Notes: a model not told the origin generated them from the letters alone. A stretch of 64,000 bases of DNA from Semisulcospira habei (GCA_036245525.1 BTPG01000005.1:184377653-184441652); one strand, 5' to 3'. Counted from the first letter of the stretch, positions 1 through 12,719 are shown. Made by a program: numbers and translations.

Positions 1-120
1 TGACCTGATGACCTATTGCACACTGGGAAGTTGTAACAGTACTTTTTCAAAAGCCCCAACTGCACATTTTCCATGTAACTTACTTTGCTTATAACAAATT
101 GTAGCTATATATTTACACCA
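1..120. other. Unassigned flank before minisatellite
   Basis: No recognisable gene or repeat signature; ordinary AT-rich sequence leading into the tandem array. Confidence 0.4.
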
Positions 121-2001
121 ACAGAGCTCACTGCATTCACCCCCGTAGCCCCAATGCACTGCACCAACAGAGCTCACTGCATTCACCCCCGTAGCCCCAA
201 TGCACTGCACCAACAGAGCTCACTGCATTCACCCACGTAGCCCTAATGCACTGCGCCAACAGAGCTCACTGCATTCACCCCCGTAGCCCCAATGCACTGC
301 AACAGAGCTCCCTGCATTCACCCCAGTAGCCCCAATGCACTGCAACAGAGCTCACTGCATTCACCCCCATAGCCCCAATGCACTGCACCAACAGAGCTCA
401 CTGCATTCACCCACGTAACCCCAATGCATTGCACCAACAGAGCTCACTGCATTCACCCCCGTAGCCACAATGCACTGCAACAGAGCTCACTGCATTCACC
501 CCGTAGCCACAATGCACTGCAACAGAGCTCACTGCATTCACCCCCATAGCCCCAATATGCAATGCACTGCACCAACAGAGCTCACTGCATTCACCCACGT
601 AGCCCCAATGCACTGCAACAGAGCTCAATGCATTCACTCACGTAGCCCCAATGCACTGCACCAACAGAGCTCACTGCATTCACCCACGTAGCCCCAATGC
701 ACTGCACCAACAGAGCTCACTGCATTCACCCACGTAGCCCCAATGCACTGCAACAGAGCTCACTGCATTCACCCACATAGCCCCAATGCACTGCGCCAAC
801 AGAGCCCCCGTCCCCCCCCCCCCCTCCCGCCCCCCCCCCCCCCCCCGCCTTGCACTGCTACAGAAGCTCACATGCATTCACACTCACGAAGCCCCCACTG
901 CACCTGCACAACTGAAGCTTCAACTGCATTCACACCCACGGAGCCGTCCAATAGCACTGCGCCAACAGAGCTTCGACAGCATTCCTACCCAGTAGCCCAC
1001 TGCCCTGCATCACACAGGGCTCACTGCATTCCCACCCCTTAGCCCCGCAATAGCACTGCGCCAACAGGGGGGGAGGCTCACTGCATTCACCCAGCGCAGC
1101 CCCAATGCCATTCACCCACGTAGCCCCAATGCACTACGCCAACAGAGCTCACTGCATTCACCCACATAGCCCCAATGCACTATGCCAACGGAGCTCACTG
1201 CATTCACCCACGTAGCCCCAATGCACTGCAACAAAGCTCACTGCATTCACCCACGTAGCCCCAATGCACTGCGCCAACAGAGCTCACTGCATTTACCCAC
1301 ATAGCTCCAATGCACTACGCCAACAGAGCTCACTGCATTCACCCATGTAGCCCCAAAGCACTACGCCAACAGAGCTCACTGCATTCACCCATGTAGCACC
1401 AATGCACTGCACCAACAGAGCTCACTGCATTCACCCACGTAGCCCCAATGCACTGCACCAACAGAGTTCACTGCATTCACCCACGTAGCCCCAATGCACT
1501 GCACCAACAGAGCTCACTGCATTTACCCACATAGCCCCAATGCACTGCAACAGAGCTCACTGCATTCACCCACGTAGCCCCAATGCACTACACCAACAGA
1601 GTTCACTGCATTCACCCACGTAGCTCCAATGCACTGCACCAACAGAGTTCACTGCATTCACCCACGTAGCCCCAATGCACTGCACCAACAGAGCTCACTG
1701 CATTCACCCACGTAGCCCCAATGCACTGCAACAGAGCTCATTGCATTCACCCACGTAGCCCCAATGCACTACACCAACAGAGCTAACTGCATTCACCCAG
1801 GTAGCCCCAATGCGCTACACCAACAGAGCTCACTGCATTCACCCCCGTAGCCCCAATGCACTGCACCAACAGAGCTCACTGCATTCACCCACGTAGCCCC
1901 AATGCACTACACCAACAGAGCTCACTGCATTCACCCATGTAGCCCCAATGCACTACACCAACAGAGCTCACTGCATTCGCCCACGTAGCCCCAATGCACT
2001 A
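121..2001. repeat. Minisatellite, 43-46 bp unit
   Basis: About 40 head-to-tail copies of a unit containing GAGCTCACTGCATTCACCC followed by GTAGCCCCAATGCACTG. Units come in two lengths because the linker reads either CACCAACAG or CAACAG. A C-rich patch at about 807-847 and diverged units to about 1100 interrupt the array. Long frames on both strands here are by-products of the repeat, not genes. Confidence 0.95.
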
Positions 2002-2189
2002 CAGCATGGGATGGATCGACCAGGATAATGCAAGGGTGATGCCAGTTTAGTTTGGCACATGATAGTGCCGATCTGCCATGCTAATCTGGCACTGCCTTTT
2101 GAATTATCATGGTCGATCCATCTCCTACGACTGGTACATAGCTTTTAGGTGGCACCCCCAAATTTTGAGAAATGCAGCCTTAGGGTTAA
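2002..2189. mobile_element. Palindromic MITE, family A copy 1
   Basis: An imperfect palindrome: left arm with GACCAGGATAATGCAAGGG, right arm with GAATTATCATGGTCGATCC. It ends in GGGTTAA, and that TTAA is shared with the next copy. The left end is eroded into the minisatellite. Confidence 0.75.
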
Positions 2190-2373
2190 CCCTTTTAACC
2201 CCAAGGTCAGATTTTTCAAATTTTGGAGGTGTTGTCTAATGACAGTGCAACAGTTACGGGAGGTGGATTGACCATGATAATTCAAGGGTAGTGCCAGATT
2301 AGCTTGGTGCCTGAAGGCACCAAGCTAATCTGATACTACCCTTGAATTATCATGGTCAATCAATCTCCTGCTG
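2186..2373. mobile_element. Palindromic MITE, family A copy 2
   Basis: Starts TTAACCCTTTTAACCCC. The core arms read TGACCATGATAATTCAAGGG and the reverse complement, meeting at GGTGCC/GGCACC. The right end is cut by a SINE tail at about 2374. TTAA plus CCCTTT ends suggest mobilisation by a piggyBac-type transposase (inference). Confidence 0.8.
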
Positions 2374-2799
2374 TAATAATAATAATAATAATAATAATAA
2401 GCGCATTAAATAGGCGCTTTATCCCAATTGAAAATCGGCTCAAAGCGCCGCCGCGAACTGAACCCAACAAGCACGCTCACGTGAATCACGCGCATTCACT
2501 CACACACTGTACATAAACACAGAACATTCACGTGGTGCTAAGGGCAAGCTCAAGCGAGCTACTGTAGTTTTTGGAAATTCAAAATCGTTTGTATTTGAAA
2601 TTTGATTAAGTGGGCTGAAGCTGATACCAAAGTGGAGGGGGAGGAAGAGCCGGAGTACCCGGAGAAAGAACCCCCGACGGTCCGCCCGAATAAACGGTGA
2701 CACTTACTAGAGGAGAAAAATCTGACGCCGGAACCCGTAATCGAACCTCGCACCTTTAGCATTGGTGGCAGGCGCCTTAACCACTGCGCCACGGACCGC
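2374..2799 (-). mobile_element. tRNA-derived SINE, copy 1
   Basis: Read on the - strand it begins GCGGTCCGTGGCGCAGTGG, which contains a polymerase III A box (TGGCGCAGTGG). A B box (GGTTCGATTA) lies at about 2739-2748. A unique body follows, then a tail of (TTA)n at 2374-2400. This is the family hallmark of a tRNA-headed retroposon. It is not a functional tRNA gene, because no full cloverleaf can be drawn. Confidence 0.85.
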
Positions 2800-2813
2800 T
2801 GTAGTGTGTTGGG

Positions 2814-2881
2814 GTGCATTGAGTTATATTATAAATATGAGAAATGCGCCATATAAATACTATGTATTATTATTATTATTA
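2814..2881 (+). mobile_element. SINE 3' tail fragment
   Basis: Contains GAAATGCGCCATATAAATAC and ends in (TTA)n. It is the same tail seen reversed at 6929-7000 and 55213-55301, so it is a + strand tail fragment abutting the - strand SINE. Confidence 0.65.
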
Positions 2882-3085
2882 AAAGGGTTAAAAGGGAGAA
2901 GCTGAAGTAATCGGTCATTGTTTGGACAAATTGTTTGCCTGAAGTGTTTTTTTTTTTTTTATGTCTGTAGCTGCTTCTTCAAGGTAGATAGCGCGTGCAC
3001 GAAGAAAATCTTACAACTAGCAAGTATAGAATCTGGAAGAGGGGTGTGTAATCCCGCGGCAACCTGTCACTGCAGGTTTTTTGTA

Positions 3086-3114
3086 TCTCATAAGGTCCAG
3101 CATCACAGACCAGC
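3086..3114. repeat. Half copy of family E palindromic repeat
   Basis: Contains AAGGTCCAGCATCACAGACC, matching one arm of the family E palindrome seen at 9345, 41729 and 52389. Confidence 0.5.
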
Positions 3115-3138
3115 GTATATTTTAATTCTGATTTTCAG

Positions 3139-3283
3139 GGGCCAGAACTCGTGCAGCTTTGAGCACGTGTTTGTGGGGGAGGGGCGCGGGGATGAGCTGA
3201 TTGGACTCCACAACTGGGTGCAGTTCTACCTGCAGGAGAAGGCTGGTAATGTCGATTACCATGGATTTTTCCGTCGCGAAACG
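3139..3283 (+). CDS. EndoU-family endoribonuclease, penultimate exon
   Basis: A 145-bp exon between an acceptor TTTTCAG and a donor ACG/GTCAGT. It begins with one base of a split codon and ends in phase 0. It encodes SCSFEHVFVGE, then GLHNWVQFYLQEK and GNVDYHGF. These match the two catalytic-histidine motifs of the XendoU/EndoU (poly(U)-specific, Mn-dependent) ribonuclease family: the His of F-E-H-V-F and the His of H-N-W. The apparent reading frame upstream of 3139 (from 2918) looks like intron. The next exon, 5.8 kb away, is in frame. Upstream exons of the gene are not recognisable in this window. Confidence 0.88.
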
Positions 3284-3506
3284 GTCAGTGATACACGTTT
3301 TCAACACGTTTTGCTCAATCATGTTCTCTAGAACAAAAAACGACCCAGAAAATGTCTGCCTTTTTTTCTACGTTCAAAAGGCATTCACTGCCAGGGTACA
3401 CAAATTATGCCCTAGGAACCATGGTAGATTAACCCATAAAGCCCTGACGGATGACGACAGGATGTAGATCGACCATATTTAAGAATAAGAAGAATATGAG
3501 TACTTT

Positions 3507-3518
3507 ATTATCTCTAAA
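3507..3518. repeat. Target-site duplication of LINE, left
   Basis: ATTATCTCTAAA; an identical 12-mer lies at 7609-7620, immediately after the LINE tail. Confidence 0.75.
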
Positions 3519-3875
3519 CCTCGCGCTGGGACCATATGGCGTTGAGGCGCGTACCCTGGGTGGTGGATAGAGGGTCCCTCGCGAGAGGGGCGCGCCGATT
3601 GAAATAAGGTGCCGTGAACCAACATGGTCTAAGGGAAGGTGACCCCGACAGAAAACCCCTGGTCCTCCTAGTAAGGGGGTTGGGCGTGGGGGTAGCTTCC
3701 CCACCCTGCAAATAAGAAAATAGCTACAAAAACGCCGACGAAAAGACAAACAGTAATTCCTTTCCTGGAGGAGGAAGGTTCTTCTACCAGAAGATTTATG
3801 ACGTTCTGTGGTGAAAGCCGGAAGTCTTCGGAAGCCACAGGACCGAGCCGCCTCTCTCTATCCAGGGACACAACC

Positions 3876-4157
3876 ATGGGCACATGGAATGTCAAGACCA
3901 TGTACCAGAGCGGCAAGGCCGCCCAGATAGCAGCGGAAATGCAAAAGTACAACCTTTCCCTGCTAGGTATCAGTGAAGCCAGATGGACGCAGTCTGGCCA
4001 GAAAAGGCTGTTAAGTGAGGAGATGATTCTGTATTCAGGTCATGAAGAGGAGAACGCCCCCCATACAGAAGGAGTAGCATTCATGCTGTCACCAGCGGCA
4101 CAGAGAGCGCTGATGGGCCAAGAATTATCACAGCAGCCTTTAGAACCAAAAAAATGA
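3876..4157 (+). pseudogene. LINE endonuclease, first truncated copy
   Basis: The N-terminal part of an apurinic-like endonuclease/exonuclease/phosphatase domain, starting with GTWNVKTMYQ. It loses frame before a SINE-tail remnant at 4244-4303. It is a near duplicate of 4304-4620. Confidence 0.75.
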
Positions 4158-4243
4158 TCAAGCTGAATCTCATCCAATTTTATGTGCCCACTAATGACAG
4201 TGACGAGGAAGAGAAACAAGAGTTCTACGACCGACTCCAGATT

Positions 4244-4303
4244 CGCCCAAAAATTGAGAAAAAGCGCCTATATTATAACGGTATTATTATTATTATTATT
4301 ATT
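4244..4303 (+). mobile_element. SINE tail remnant inside LINE
   Basis: Reads AAATTGAGAAAAAGCGCC and ends in (ATT)n. It is the reverse complement of the tail of the SINE at 14829. It separates the two copies of the endonuclease segment. Confidence 0.65.
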
Positions 4304-4882
4304 AGAGCGGGAAGGCCGCCCAGATAGCAGCGGAAATGCAAAAGTACAACCTTTCCCTGCTAGGTATTAGTGAAGCCAGATGGACGCAGTCTGGCCAGAA
4401 AAGGCTGTTAAGTGGGGAGATGATTCTGTATTCAGGTCATGAAGAGGAGAATGCCCCCCATACAGAAGGTGTAGCATTCATGCTGTCACCAGTGGCACAG
4501 AGAGCGCTGATGGGCTGGGAACCTCTTGGGCCAAGAATTATCACAGCAGCCTTTAGAACCAGGAAAAAGATCAAGCTGAATGTCATCCAGTGTTATGCGC
4601 CCACTAATGACAGTGACTAGGAAGAGAAACAAGAGTTCTACGACCGACTCCAGAGTGCTGTGGACACATGTGCGAAGCGAGACATCACCGTCATCATGGG
4701 CGATTTTAATGCCAAAATAGGGGAGGACAACACCGGATACGAAGAGGTGATGGGCAGACGGGGACTAGGGGAGATGAGTGAGAATGGGGAGAGGTTTGTA
4801 GACTTTATTGCTCTAAACAGACTTTGGAGGCAGCATCTTCCCACACAGAAGAATACACAAAGCAACTTGGGTCTCGCCTGAC
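4304..4882 (+). pseudogene. LINE endonuclease, second copy
   Basis: Repeats the GKAAQIAAEMQKYNLSLLG region and carries on through VIMGDFNAKIGEDNTG, the conserved G-D-F-N motif of these endonucleases. A TAG at 4618-4620 and a frameshift near 4880 disable it. Confidence 0.75.
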
Positions 4883-4954
4883 CATACTACAGAAAACCAA
4901 ATAGACCATATCTGCATTAGCAAGAAATTTAGAAGATCCCTTCAAGATGTTCGA

Positions 4955-6656
4955 GTGAGGAGGGGAGCAGATGTCGCCTCAGACCACCATCTGCTTACCT
5001 TAAGAATAAAGCTCAAGTTAAAGAAAAGCCACACAGAGACAACAAGAAGACAGCGATATAATGTAGGCCTCCTGAGAGAGACTGGAGTGAGAGAAGAGTT
5101 CAAACTGGTACTGTCCAACCGGTTTCAAGCGCTACAGGAGCTAGTAAATGAAGAGGAGGTGGTCACCACAGAGCAGCAGTGGAAGGCAGTTAGAGAGGCG
5201 CTGAACTCAACCTGCAAAGACACTGTAGGGTTCAGGAAACACCATCACAAAGACTGGCTGTCGGCACAGACCTTGAAGAAGATAGAAGTGAGGAAGCATA
5301 AGAAAGCAGTTGTCAACAACAGTCGCACGAGAGCAGCCAAAGCAAGGGCACAGGAGGAATACTCGGAAGCCAAACGCGAGGTGAAGAAGAGTATCAGGGC
5401 AGACAAGAGGGTCTACACAGACAACCTGGCAGCAGAGGCAGAAAAGGCAGCAGGCAGCGGCAACATGAAACAGCTCTATGACATTACCAGAAGATTGTCT
5501 GGCAAGTATGGCCACACAGAAAGACCAGTTAAAGACAAAGAAGGCAAGCCTATTGCAGACAGAGCAGACCAACTCGACAGATGGGCCGAGTATTTTGAAG
5601 AGTTACTGAACAGACCCAGCCCACCCGACCCCCCAGACATCCAGCCGGCAGAGACCGACCTACCCATCAGCTGACAGACCCAGCCGGGAAGAGATCAGAA
5701 GGGCAGTGGCATTTTTGAAGAACAGCAAAGCAGCAGGGCCAGATGGCATCCCAGCGGAGTCTCTGAAAGCAGACCCAGAGACAACAGTAGAGATGCTGTA
5801 CCCACTGTTTGGAAAGATCTGGGAAGAGGAGGTGACGCCGGCTGACTGGAAGGATGGGTACCTAATCAAGCTTACCAAGAAAGGCGACCTCAGCAAGTGT
5901 TCCAACTACAGAGGAATCACCTTGCTGTCGGTACCAGGAAAGGTCTTCAACAGGATCATCCTGGAGAGAATGAAGAGCTCCGTTGACCCCCAGCTGAGAG
6001 ACCAGCAAGCAGGATTCAGGAAAAACCGATCTTGTACAGACCAGATCGCCACTCTCCGCATCATCGTGGAACAGTCTCTGGAGTGGAGCTCCCCGCTGTA
6101 CGTCAACTTTGTGGATTACGAGAAAGCATTTGACAGCGTGGACCGAGAGACTCTGTGGAAACTCCTACGATACTATGGTGTACCCACAAAGCTCGTCCGC
6201 CTGATCAAGAGCAGCTACGATGGCATGACATGTCGCGTGATCCACGAAGGGCCGTTCACCAGGGAGCTCCAGGTCAGAACCGGTGTCAGGCAGGGATGTT
6301 TGCTGTCTCCGTTCCTCTTCCTACTGGCCATAGACTGGGTCATGAAGAGGACCACAGAGCACAGACGAAGTGGAATACAGTGGACACTGTTTGACGACCT
6401 CGATTTTGCAGACGACTTGGCTTTACTGTCCCACGCTCATCAACAAATGCAGGACAAGACCACGAGGCTTGCTGACATCTCGTCCCAAGTGGGCCTCACC
6501 ATCCACAAACAGAAAACAAAGACAATGAGGCTGAACGCAACCAGGGAAGAACCAGTCTTGCTTGCTGGCACCCCGTTGGAGGAGGTGGAGTCCTATCTCG
6601 GGAGCATCATAGACAAAAAAGGCGGCACTGATGTAGATGTCAGCACGAATCAGTAA
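4955..6656 (+). pseudogene. LINE linker and reverse transcriptase
   Basis: Frame 4955-5674 covers the charged linker, and frame 5706-6656 covers the RT fingers and palm. Motifs are [42 protein letters not shown] and FADD. One frame break separates the parts near 5674 and another follows at 6656. Synthesis of cDNA at the nicked target is the known role of the family; this copy cannot do it as it stands. Confidence 0.85.
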
Positions 6657-6928
6657 AGCCAGAGCAGCCTTTCTCCAGTTGAAAAAAGTGTGGAGTTCCA
6701 GAGAGCTGTCACAACACACCAAAGTCCGGATTTTCAACGCCAACGTAAAAGCAGTTCTCCTATATGGGGCAGAGACTTGGAGATTGACAAAAACCACAGT
6801 CAACAGAGTACAGATCTTCATAAACAGTTGCCTTAGAAGAATTTTGAAAATCCACTAGCCAGAGAAGATCAGCAACGTCGGACTCTGGGAGAGAACAGAG
6901 CAGATAACAGCAGAGAATGAAATTGGGC

Positions 6929-7347
6929 GAAGAAGATAATAATGCATAGCATTTATATGGCGCATTTCTCATATTTATAATATAACTCAATGCGCAGAAT
7001 GTAGCCGCGAACTGAACCCAACAAGCACGCTCACGCGAATCACACGCATTCACTCACACACTGTACGTAAACACAGAAGCTTCACGTGGTGCTAAGGGCA
7101 AGCTCAAGCGAGCTACTGACGGTATCTGGAAATCGTTTTGTATTTGAAATTTTATTAAGTTGGCTGAAACTGATACCAAAGTGGAGGGGGAGGAAGAGCC
7201 GGAGTACCCGGAGAAAGAACCCCCGACGGTCCGCCCGAATTAACGGTGACACTTACTAGAGGAGAAAAATCCGACGCCGGAACCCGGAATCGAACCTCGC
7301 ACCTTTAGCATTGGTGGCAGGCGCCTTAACCACTGCGCCACGGACCG
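6929..7347 (-). mobile_element. tRNA-derived SINE, copy 2, nested in LINE
   Basis: The tRNA-like head with the A box is at the right end (about 7347); the body and the GCGCCATATAAA-type tail run leftward. It splits the LINE coding sequence between the EIGRRR-like and WGWIGHSLR-like segments. It therefore inserted after the LINE did. Confidence 0.87.
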
Positions 7348-7600
7348 CCCCAGATGGGGATGGATTGGTCACAGTCTGAGAACGCCAGCTTCCAGTATCA
7401 CTAGGCAGGCATTGTCATGGAACCCCCAGGGAAAGAGGAAAAGAGGCAGGCCGAGAAACACCTGGCGTCGAGACCTCCAAGCAGACATCAAGAGACTGGG
7501 AACCACCTGGAGTAAAATCGAAGGAGAAGCACAGGACAGGAGTCGCTGGAGGTCTCTCGTCGACGGCCTATACCCGGGGAGGGGTGACAGGCGTAAGTAA
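7348..7600 (+). pseudogene. LINE C-terminal region
   Basis: Resumes the LINE coding sequence after the SINE and includes GKRKRGRPRNTWRRDL and a W-R-S-L-V-D-G-L-Y ending, characteristic of these elements' C termini. The stop lies in the (TAAG)n tail. Confidence 0.78.
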
Positions 7601-7620
7601 GTAAGTAAATTATCTCTAAA

Positions 7621-7990
7621 AGAGAAATTTGTCTCGCCACCTCAGGTGCAACTCGCAATCACACACACACACACACAACAGTTTACAAACAACAAATGGA
7701 CAATGGCTTGGGACGGGTGAAGCCCGTCACCAAGACGTCTCATGGCCGGCGCCAACGGCCGCAACCCAACCTGAACCTTCCTAGCACAAGAAAACTAAAG
7801 ATGGCCCTATCGTAGTATATCTATAACACACAATATAATGTTTGGAAACTTTCTGCTTGGCTAAGACTAGTTACACAAATAAAAAAAATACACATTAAAA
7901 AAAAAAAAAAGATAAATACTTTCACAGTTGCTACCTGGGGGCGGCCGTCGCTATTAGAACAGCGCTGGCTATTATTAGACAGTCGCTCCG
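7621..7990. other. Intron sequence with CA and A runs
   Basis: Intron of the EndoU gene. It holds a short (CA)n at 7657-7676 and A-rich runs near 7880-7915. No gene is seen. Confidence 0.4.
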
Positions 7991-8012
7991 GCATAAACAG
8001 TCACCACCTTAA

Positions 8013-8216
8013 TTATAACTTAACTACATAACTTCATAGTCATTTTTAAAGCAATAGTAGTAGTAGCTTAACTAGTATATAACTTCATAGTCATTTTTAA
8101 AGCAATAGTAGTAGTAGCTTAACTAGTATATAACTTCATAGTCATTTTTAAAGCAATAGTAGTAGTAGCTTAACTAGTATATAACTTCATAGTCATTTTT
8201 AAAGCAATAGTAGTAG
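8013..8216. repeat. Tandem repeat, 51-bp unit, four copies
   Basis: AACTTCATAGTCATTTTTAA recurs every 51 bases, each time followed by AAGCAATAGTAGTAG and a TTAACTAG linker. Confidence 0.92.
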
Positions 8217-8305
8217 AACTGAAAGCAGTCCAAAATGGTTTCTAAAGAGTACACACGCTGTTCAGTAAGAAACACTGTCACTGCGTCTGGGAGGTGTCTG
8301 CCATC

Positions 8306-8378
8306 TCATCAATCGCCTCTAGGTGCCAAGCTATTCTGACACCAACCTTGAACTGTCATGGTCGATCTGTCTCCAGAA
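8306..8378. mobile_element. Half copy of family A MITE
   Basis: Only the right arm is present: GGTGCCAAGCTATTCTG through GTCATGGTCGATCTGTCTCC. Confidence 0.65.
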
Positions 8379-8712
8379 CTGTGATACAGACCTCGGAGGA
8401 TATCTACCCAAAATTGATGGTTTTGTCCTCGGGGCGTAAGGAGTTGAATGTCAAACGAGTCCAACCATCTCAGGAACATTGACATTAGTGGGGGCTAGCA
8501 AAAGGCAACAGACATTATGAGCCGCTACATCTGCAAACATGAGTGGAGAGTTGAATCGTGAGGTCATACTCGAGTCTGGTTGCTGTGCTCCGCTCACATG
8601 CTTATGGCTTATGTGTGGTTCTATGTGCAGTCAGCCTATTGAGGTGAAAACCTGTCAATGCAGACCACATGACTGTTGGTCCCATGGTCACCTTGCTATT
8701 AGTTAGATGAGT

Positions 8713-8929
8713 GTTAACCCATTTAACCCCAACAGCCTACAGCAGGAGATTGAATGACCATGATATTATTCAAGGGTAAATGCCAGATTAGCTTGGTGCC
8801 TGAAGATGCCAAGCTAACCTGGCACTACCCTTGAATTATCATGGTCAATCCACCTCCTGCAATTGGTACATAATCGTTAAGTAACACTTCTAAAATTTAG
8901 GAAATGCACCCATGGGGCTAGAAGGGTTA
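8713..8929. mobile_element. Palindromic MITE, family A
   Basis: TTAACCCATTTAACCCC at the left, and GGGGCTAGAAGGGTTA at the right. The arms share CCAGATTAGCTTGGTGCC and its complement. Confidence 0.82.
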
Positions 8930-9068
8930 CGGTGTGCAAGGAGACTACCTGTTTAAGACAACCACTTGTTGGTAGTCCTTTGGGTGGTTGGTTGGTTGGC
9001 TTACACAAGTTTTACCACACAATGTCAATTTTCACTTGATATTTTTTTTCTTCTATATCTGCGATCAG

Positions 9069-9326
9069 GTGCGCGATGACGAGATTGTGCGACTGATCGC
9101 TATGCAGTTTGACTGGCGCGGGCAGAAGAGCAAGCCGATGTGCAGCTGTTTCATCGGGTCGAGCCCTGAGTTTGAGATCGCGGCCTACACATTATGTCTG
9201 CTCCTGGATCGAGATGGGCGAATGGACTGCAAAATCGGAGAGTATGAAGTGGAGCTGACGGTTTACAGTTTTGGGCGCCAGCGAAAATTGGGAACTGCTT
9301 ACATGTCTGCCTCCAGGAGGAAGTAA
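9069..9326 (+). CDS. EndoU-family endoribonuclease, last exon
   Basis: Acceptor GATCAG at 9063-9068. The first codon GTG is in phase 0, matching the preceding exon. The 85 residues include IVRLIAMQFDWRGQKSKP, then CSCFIGSSPEFEIAAYTLC, and end in a short basic tail before TAA at 9324-9326. The F-I-G-S-S-P-E-F-E motif is a signature of the EndoU C-terminal lobe. A lysine in W-R-G-Q-K-S-K is about 45 residues after the H-N-W histidine, where the family places its catalytic lysine. Frame and acceptor fix the start. The gene is convergent with the lipoprotein-like gene. Confidence 0.9.
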   Translation: MRDDEIVRLIAMQFDWRGQKSKPMCSCFIGSSPEFEIAAYTLCLLLDRDGRMDCKIGEYEVELTVYSFGRQRKLGTAYMSASRRK

Positions 9327-9344
9327 AATATATGGTCCAAATAT

Positions 9345-9393
9345 GTGGCTGGTCTGTGATTTTGGACCTTGCGGCCTAATCACAGACCAGCAC
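9345..9393. repeat. Family E short palindromic repeat
   Basis: GGTCTGTGATTTTGGACC pairs with a following AATCACAGACCAGC arm. It sits in the 3' untranslated or flanking region just after the EndoU stop. Confidence 0.7.
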
Positions 9394-9864
9394 ACAAATG
9401 CCGTCTCGTTTAAAAACAAACCACCACAAGAGAAATGCTAATATGCAGCGTTTTGACATCTTGGGGATTTTGTGTGCGATAGCATCATTTCTTGGATTAT
9501 GTTGTGAAAAAAAACAAAAACATACTGATATAGATATATTTCACAGTATAGGTATTATTAGTATTTTCCCTTTACAATCATGTATTGAAGTTTTATTAAT
9601 GGTCAGTACTGCCTTTTAATTTAACACATTTGTATCATGCCTGTATTTTGATGTTTGCAATTTGCTTTGACATTTTAAACTGTCTTTCAGCTATAGGTTG
9701 ACATTTTCGAACTGTAATGCAGGTTTTTAAACACTTGGTCATTTCATCTGTACCATTGAATTGTCCACTGTCACTTTTTATGCTGACAGTGTTTATTTTT
9801 TAATCGGAGTTGCATAGTGCATTTGTTGTTTCTTATTGACAGTAGCTGAAGGATCAGGATTTGT
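9394..9864. other. Intergenic or 3' UTR sequence
   Basis: AT-rich with no recognised element or gene. Any EndoU polyadenylation site would be expected here, but no signal decides it. Confidence 0.35.
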
Positions 9865-11640
<1,776 letters not shown>

Positions 11641-11911
11641 CATCTCTAATTCTGTCTTTCTCATAGTTCAATTTGGACGTTTATTGTGCAATGAAAACCA
11701 CTAAATGTTTTGTTACAGTGGCTTGTTATTCATTTTGTAAAAACATGGACATGAAAAGTGCTACTACGGCCAAGTGCTGGATGCCTTTAAATTATGACAT
11801 ACTTTTAAACTAAATTCTTTATGACATGCTCATACCGGTTACATGTACGATTAGATAAATTTGTAATCTCTTCACTTTTACCATCCAGAATTTCACGACA
11901 TGCCTTGTTTA
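11641..11911. other. Unassigned intergenic sequence
   Basis: AT-rich, and no gene or repeat is recognised. Confidence 0.3.
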
Positions 11912-12177
11912 ACCCATATCATACTGAGGCTAAAAGCTTCCCATTTGTACTCTGCCGTATGCAAGCTACATTATAGTACTTACAGATAAGGATATAGACC
12001 AATGGCTTTAGTTCAAGGGTGGTGCCAGAATAGCTAAGCTATTCTGGCACCACCCTTGAACTATTTTAATCAAACTTATTTCACCCGCCGTGAGATGGCC
12101 TTAGTTGCCTGCTCGGCGTTAAACCCAAATAACTAACTAAGTTATTTCACACACTGGTGTATTCCAAATGATAAGGG
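11912..12177. mobile_element. Palindromic MITE, family A2, with small nested insert
   Basis: The same family as 19343-19566, in reverse order. The core is GCTAAGCTATTCTGGCACC. It is interrupted at 12085-12141 by 57 bp of SINE tail (GCTCGGCGTTAAACCC then (AACT)n), flanked by TTATTTCAC on both sides. Confidence 0.75.
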
Positions 12178-12370
12178 TTATACCTTAGATCTGATGATCA
12201 TGACTTTACAAAGCAGAAGTACATGTGCTTGGCGTAAATGCAGCTTTTCCTGGGTCTTCATGCTTAATTAATAACTTGTGAATTTGTATCATGACATACC
12301 ATTCTACCATGGCTGTATTACTATTAATAACTGCATTGTCTTCTAAATGGATAGTTTGTCTGAGCCGGAG

Positions 12371-12429
12371 GCATAAATCCTCATGAGCCCCCGCATTCGT
12401 GGGGGCTCATGAGGATCTATACCTCTTGC
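12371..12429. mobile_element. Hairpin MITE, family C core
   Basis: TCCTCATGAGCCCCCGC and its reverse complement flank a four-base loop; it ends CTATACCTCTTGC. This hairpin recurs at least eight times in the window. Confidence 0.82.
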
Positions 12430-12503
12430 ACTAATCTGAAAGGTCTGATAGAAACACACAAAGTTTTTTTTAATGTGTGCACTGTTTTTTTTGTTGTTGT
12501 ATT

Positions 12504-12682
12504 TAATAATAATAATAATAATAATAATAATACATAGTTTATATATAGCGCCCTTCCCCATGGACAGTAAGCTCGGAGCGCTTTACAGCACATAAAATAA
12601 TATTAAAAAGGAGAAAAATTAGAACGTACTCACTCTTTAAATAAACACCTGCTCGCACCATGTAGGCGCATTCCTAACACAA

Positions 12683-12719
<37 letters not shown>

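Larger units (their letters stand above)
3519..7608 (+). mobile_element. Non-LTR retrotransposon (LINE), nearly full length, decayed
   Basis: The element has a 5' leader (3519-3870), an endonuclease domain, a reverse transcriptase and a C-terminal region, and ends in (TAAG)n at about 7592-7608. It is flanked by 12-bp direct repeats. The endonuclease part starts GTWNVKTMYQSGKAAQ and contains LLGISEARWTQSG. The RT has the catalytic motifs NFVDYEKAFDS, GVRQGCLLSP and LDFADDLALL. The endonuclease type and the short tandem 3' tail suggest an RTE-like clade (inference). Frames break at 4157, 4620 (in-frame stop), about 4880, about 5674 and about 6656, so it is inactive. A SINE interrupts it at 6929-7347, and part of the endonuclease region occurs twice (about 3909-4240 and 4304-4655). 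Confidence 0.88.

Noticed and set aside
13..1115. Several frames of 60-100 codons on both strands
   Set aside because: They repeat with the 43-46-bp minisatellite period and have no family signature.
2700..2799. tRNA gene on the - strand
   Set aside because: A and B boxes are present, but the cloverleaf is incomplete and the sequence recurs as SINE heads at 7347 and 15257.
2918..3138. In-frame extension upstream of the EndoU exon
   Set aside because: A clear acceptor TTTTCAG lies at 3132-3138, and upstream residues do not resemble the family.
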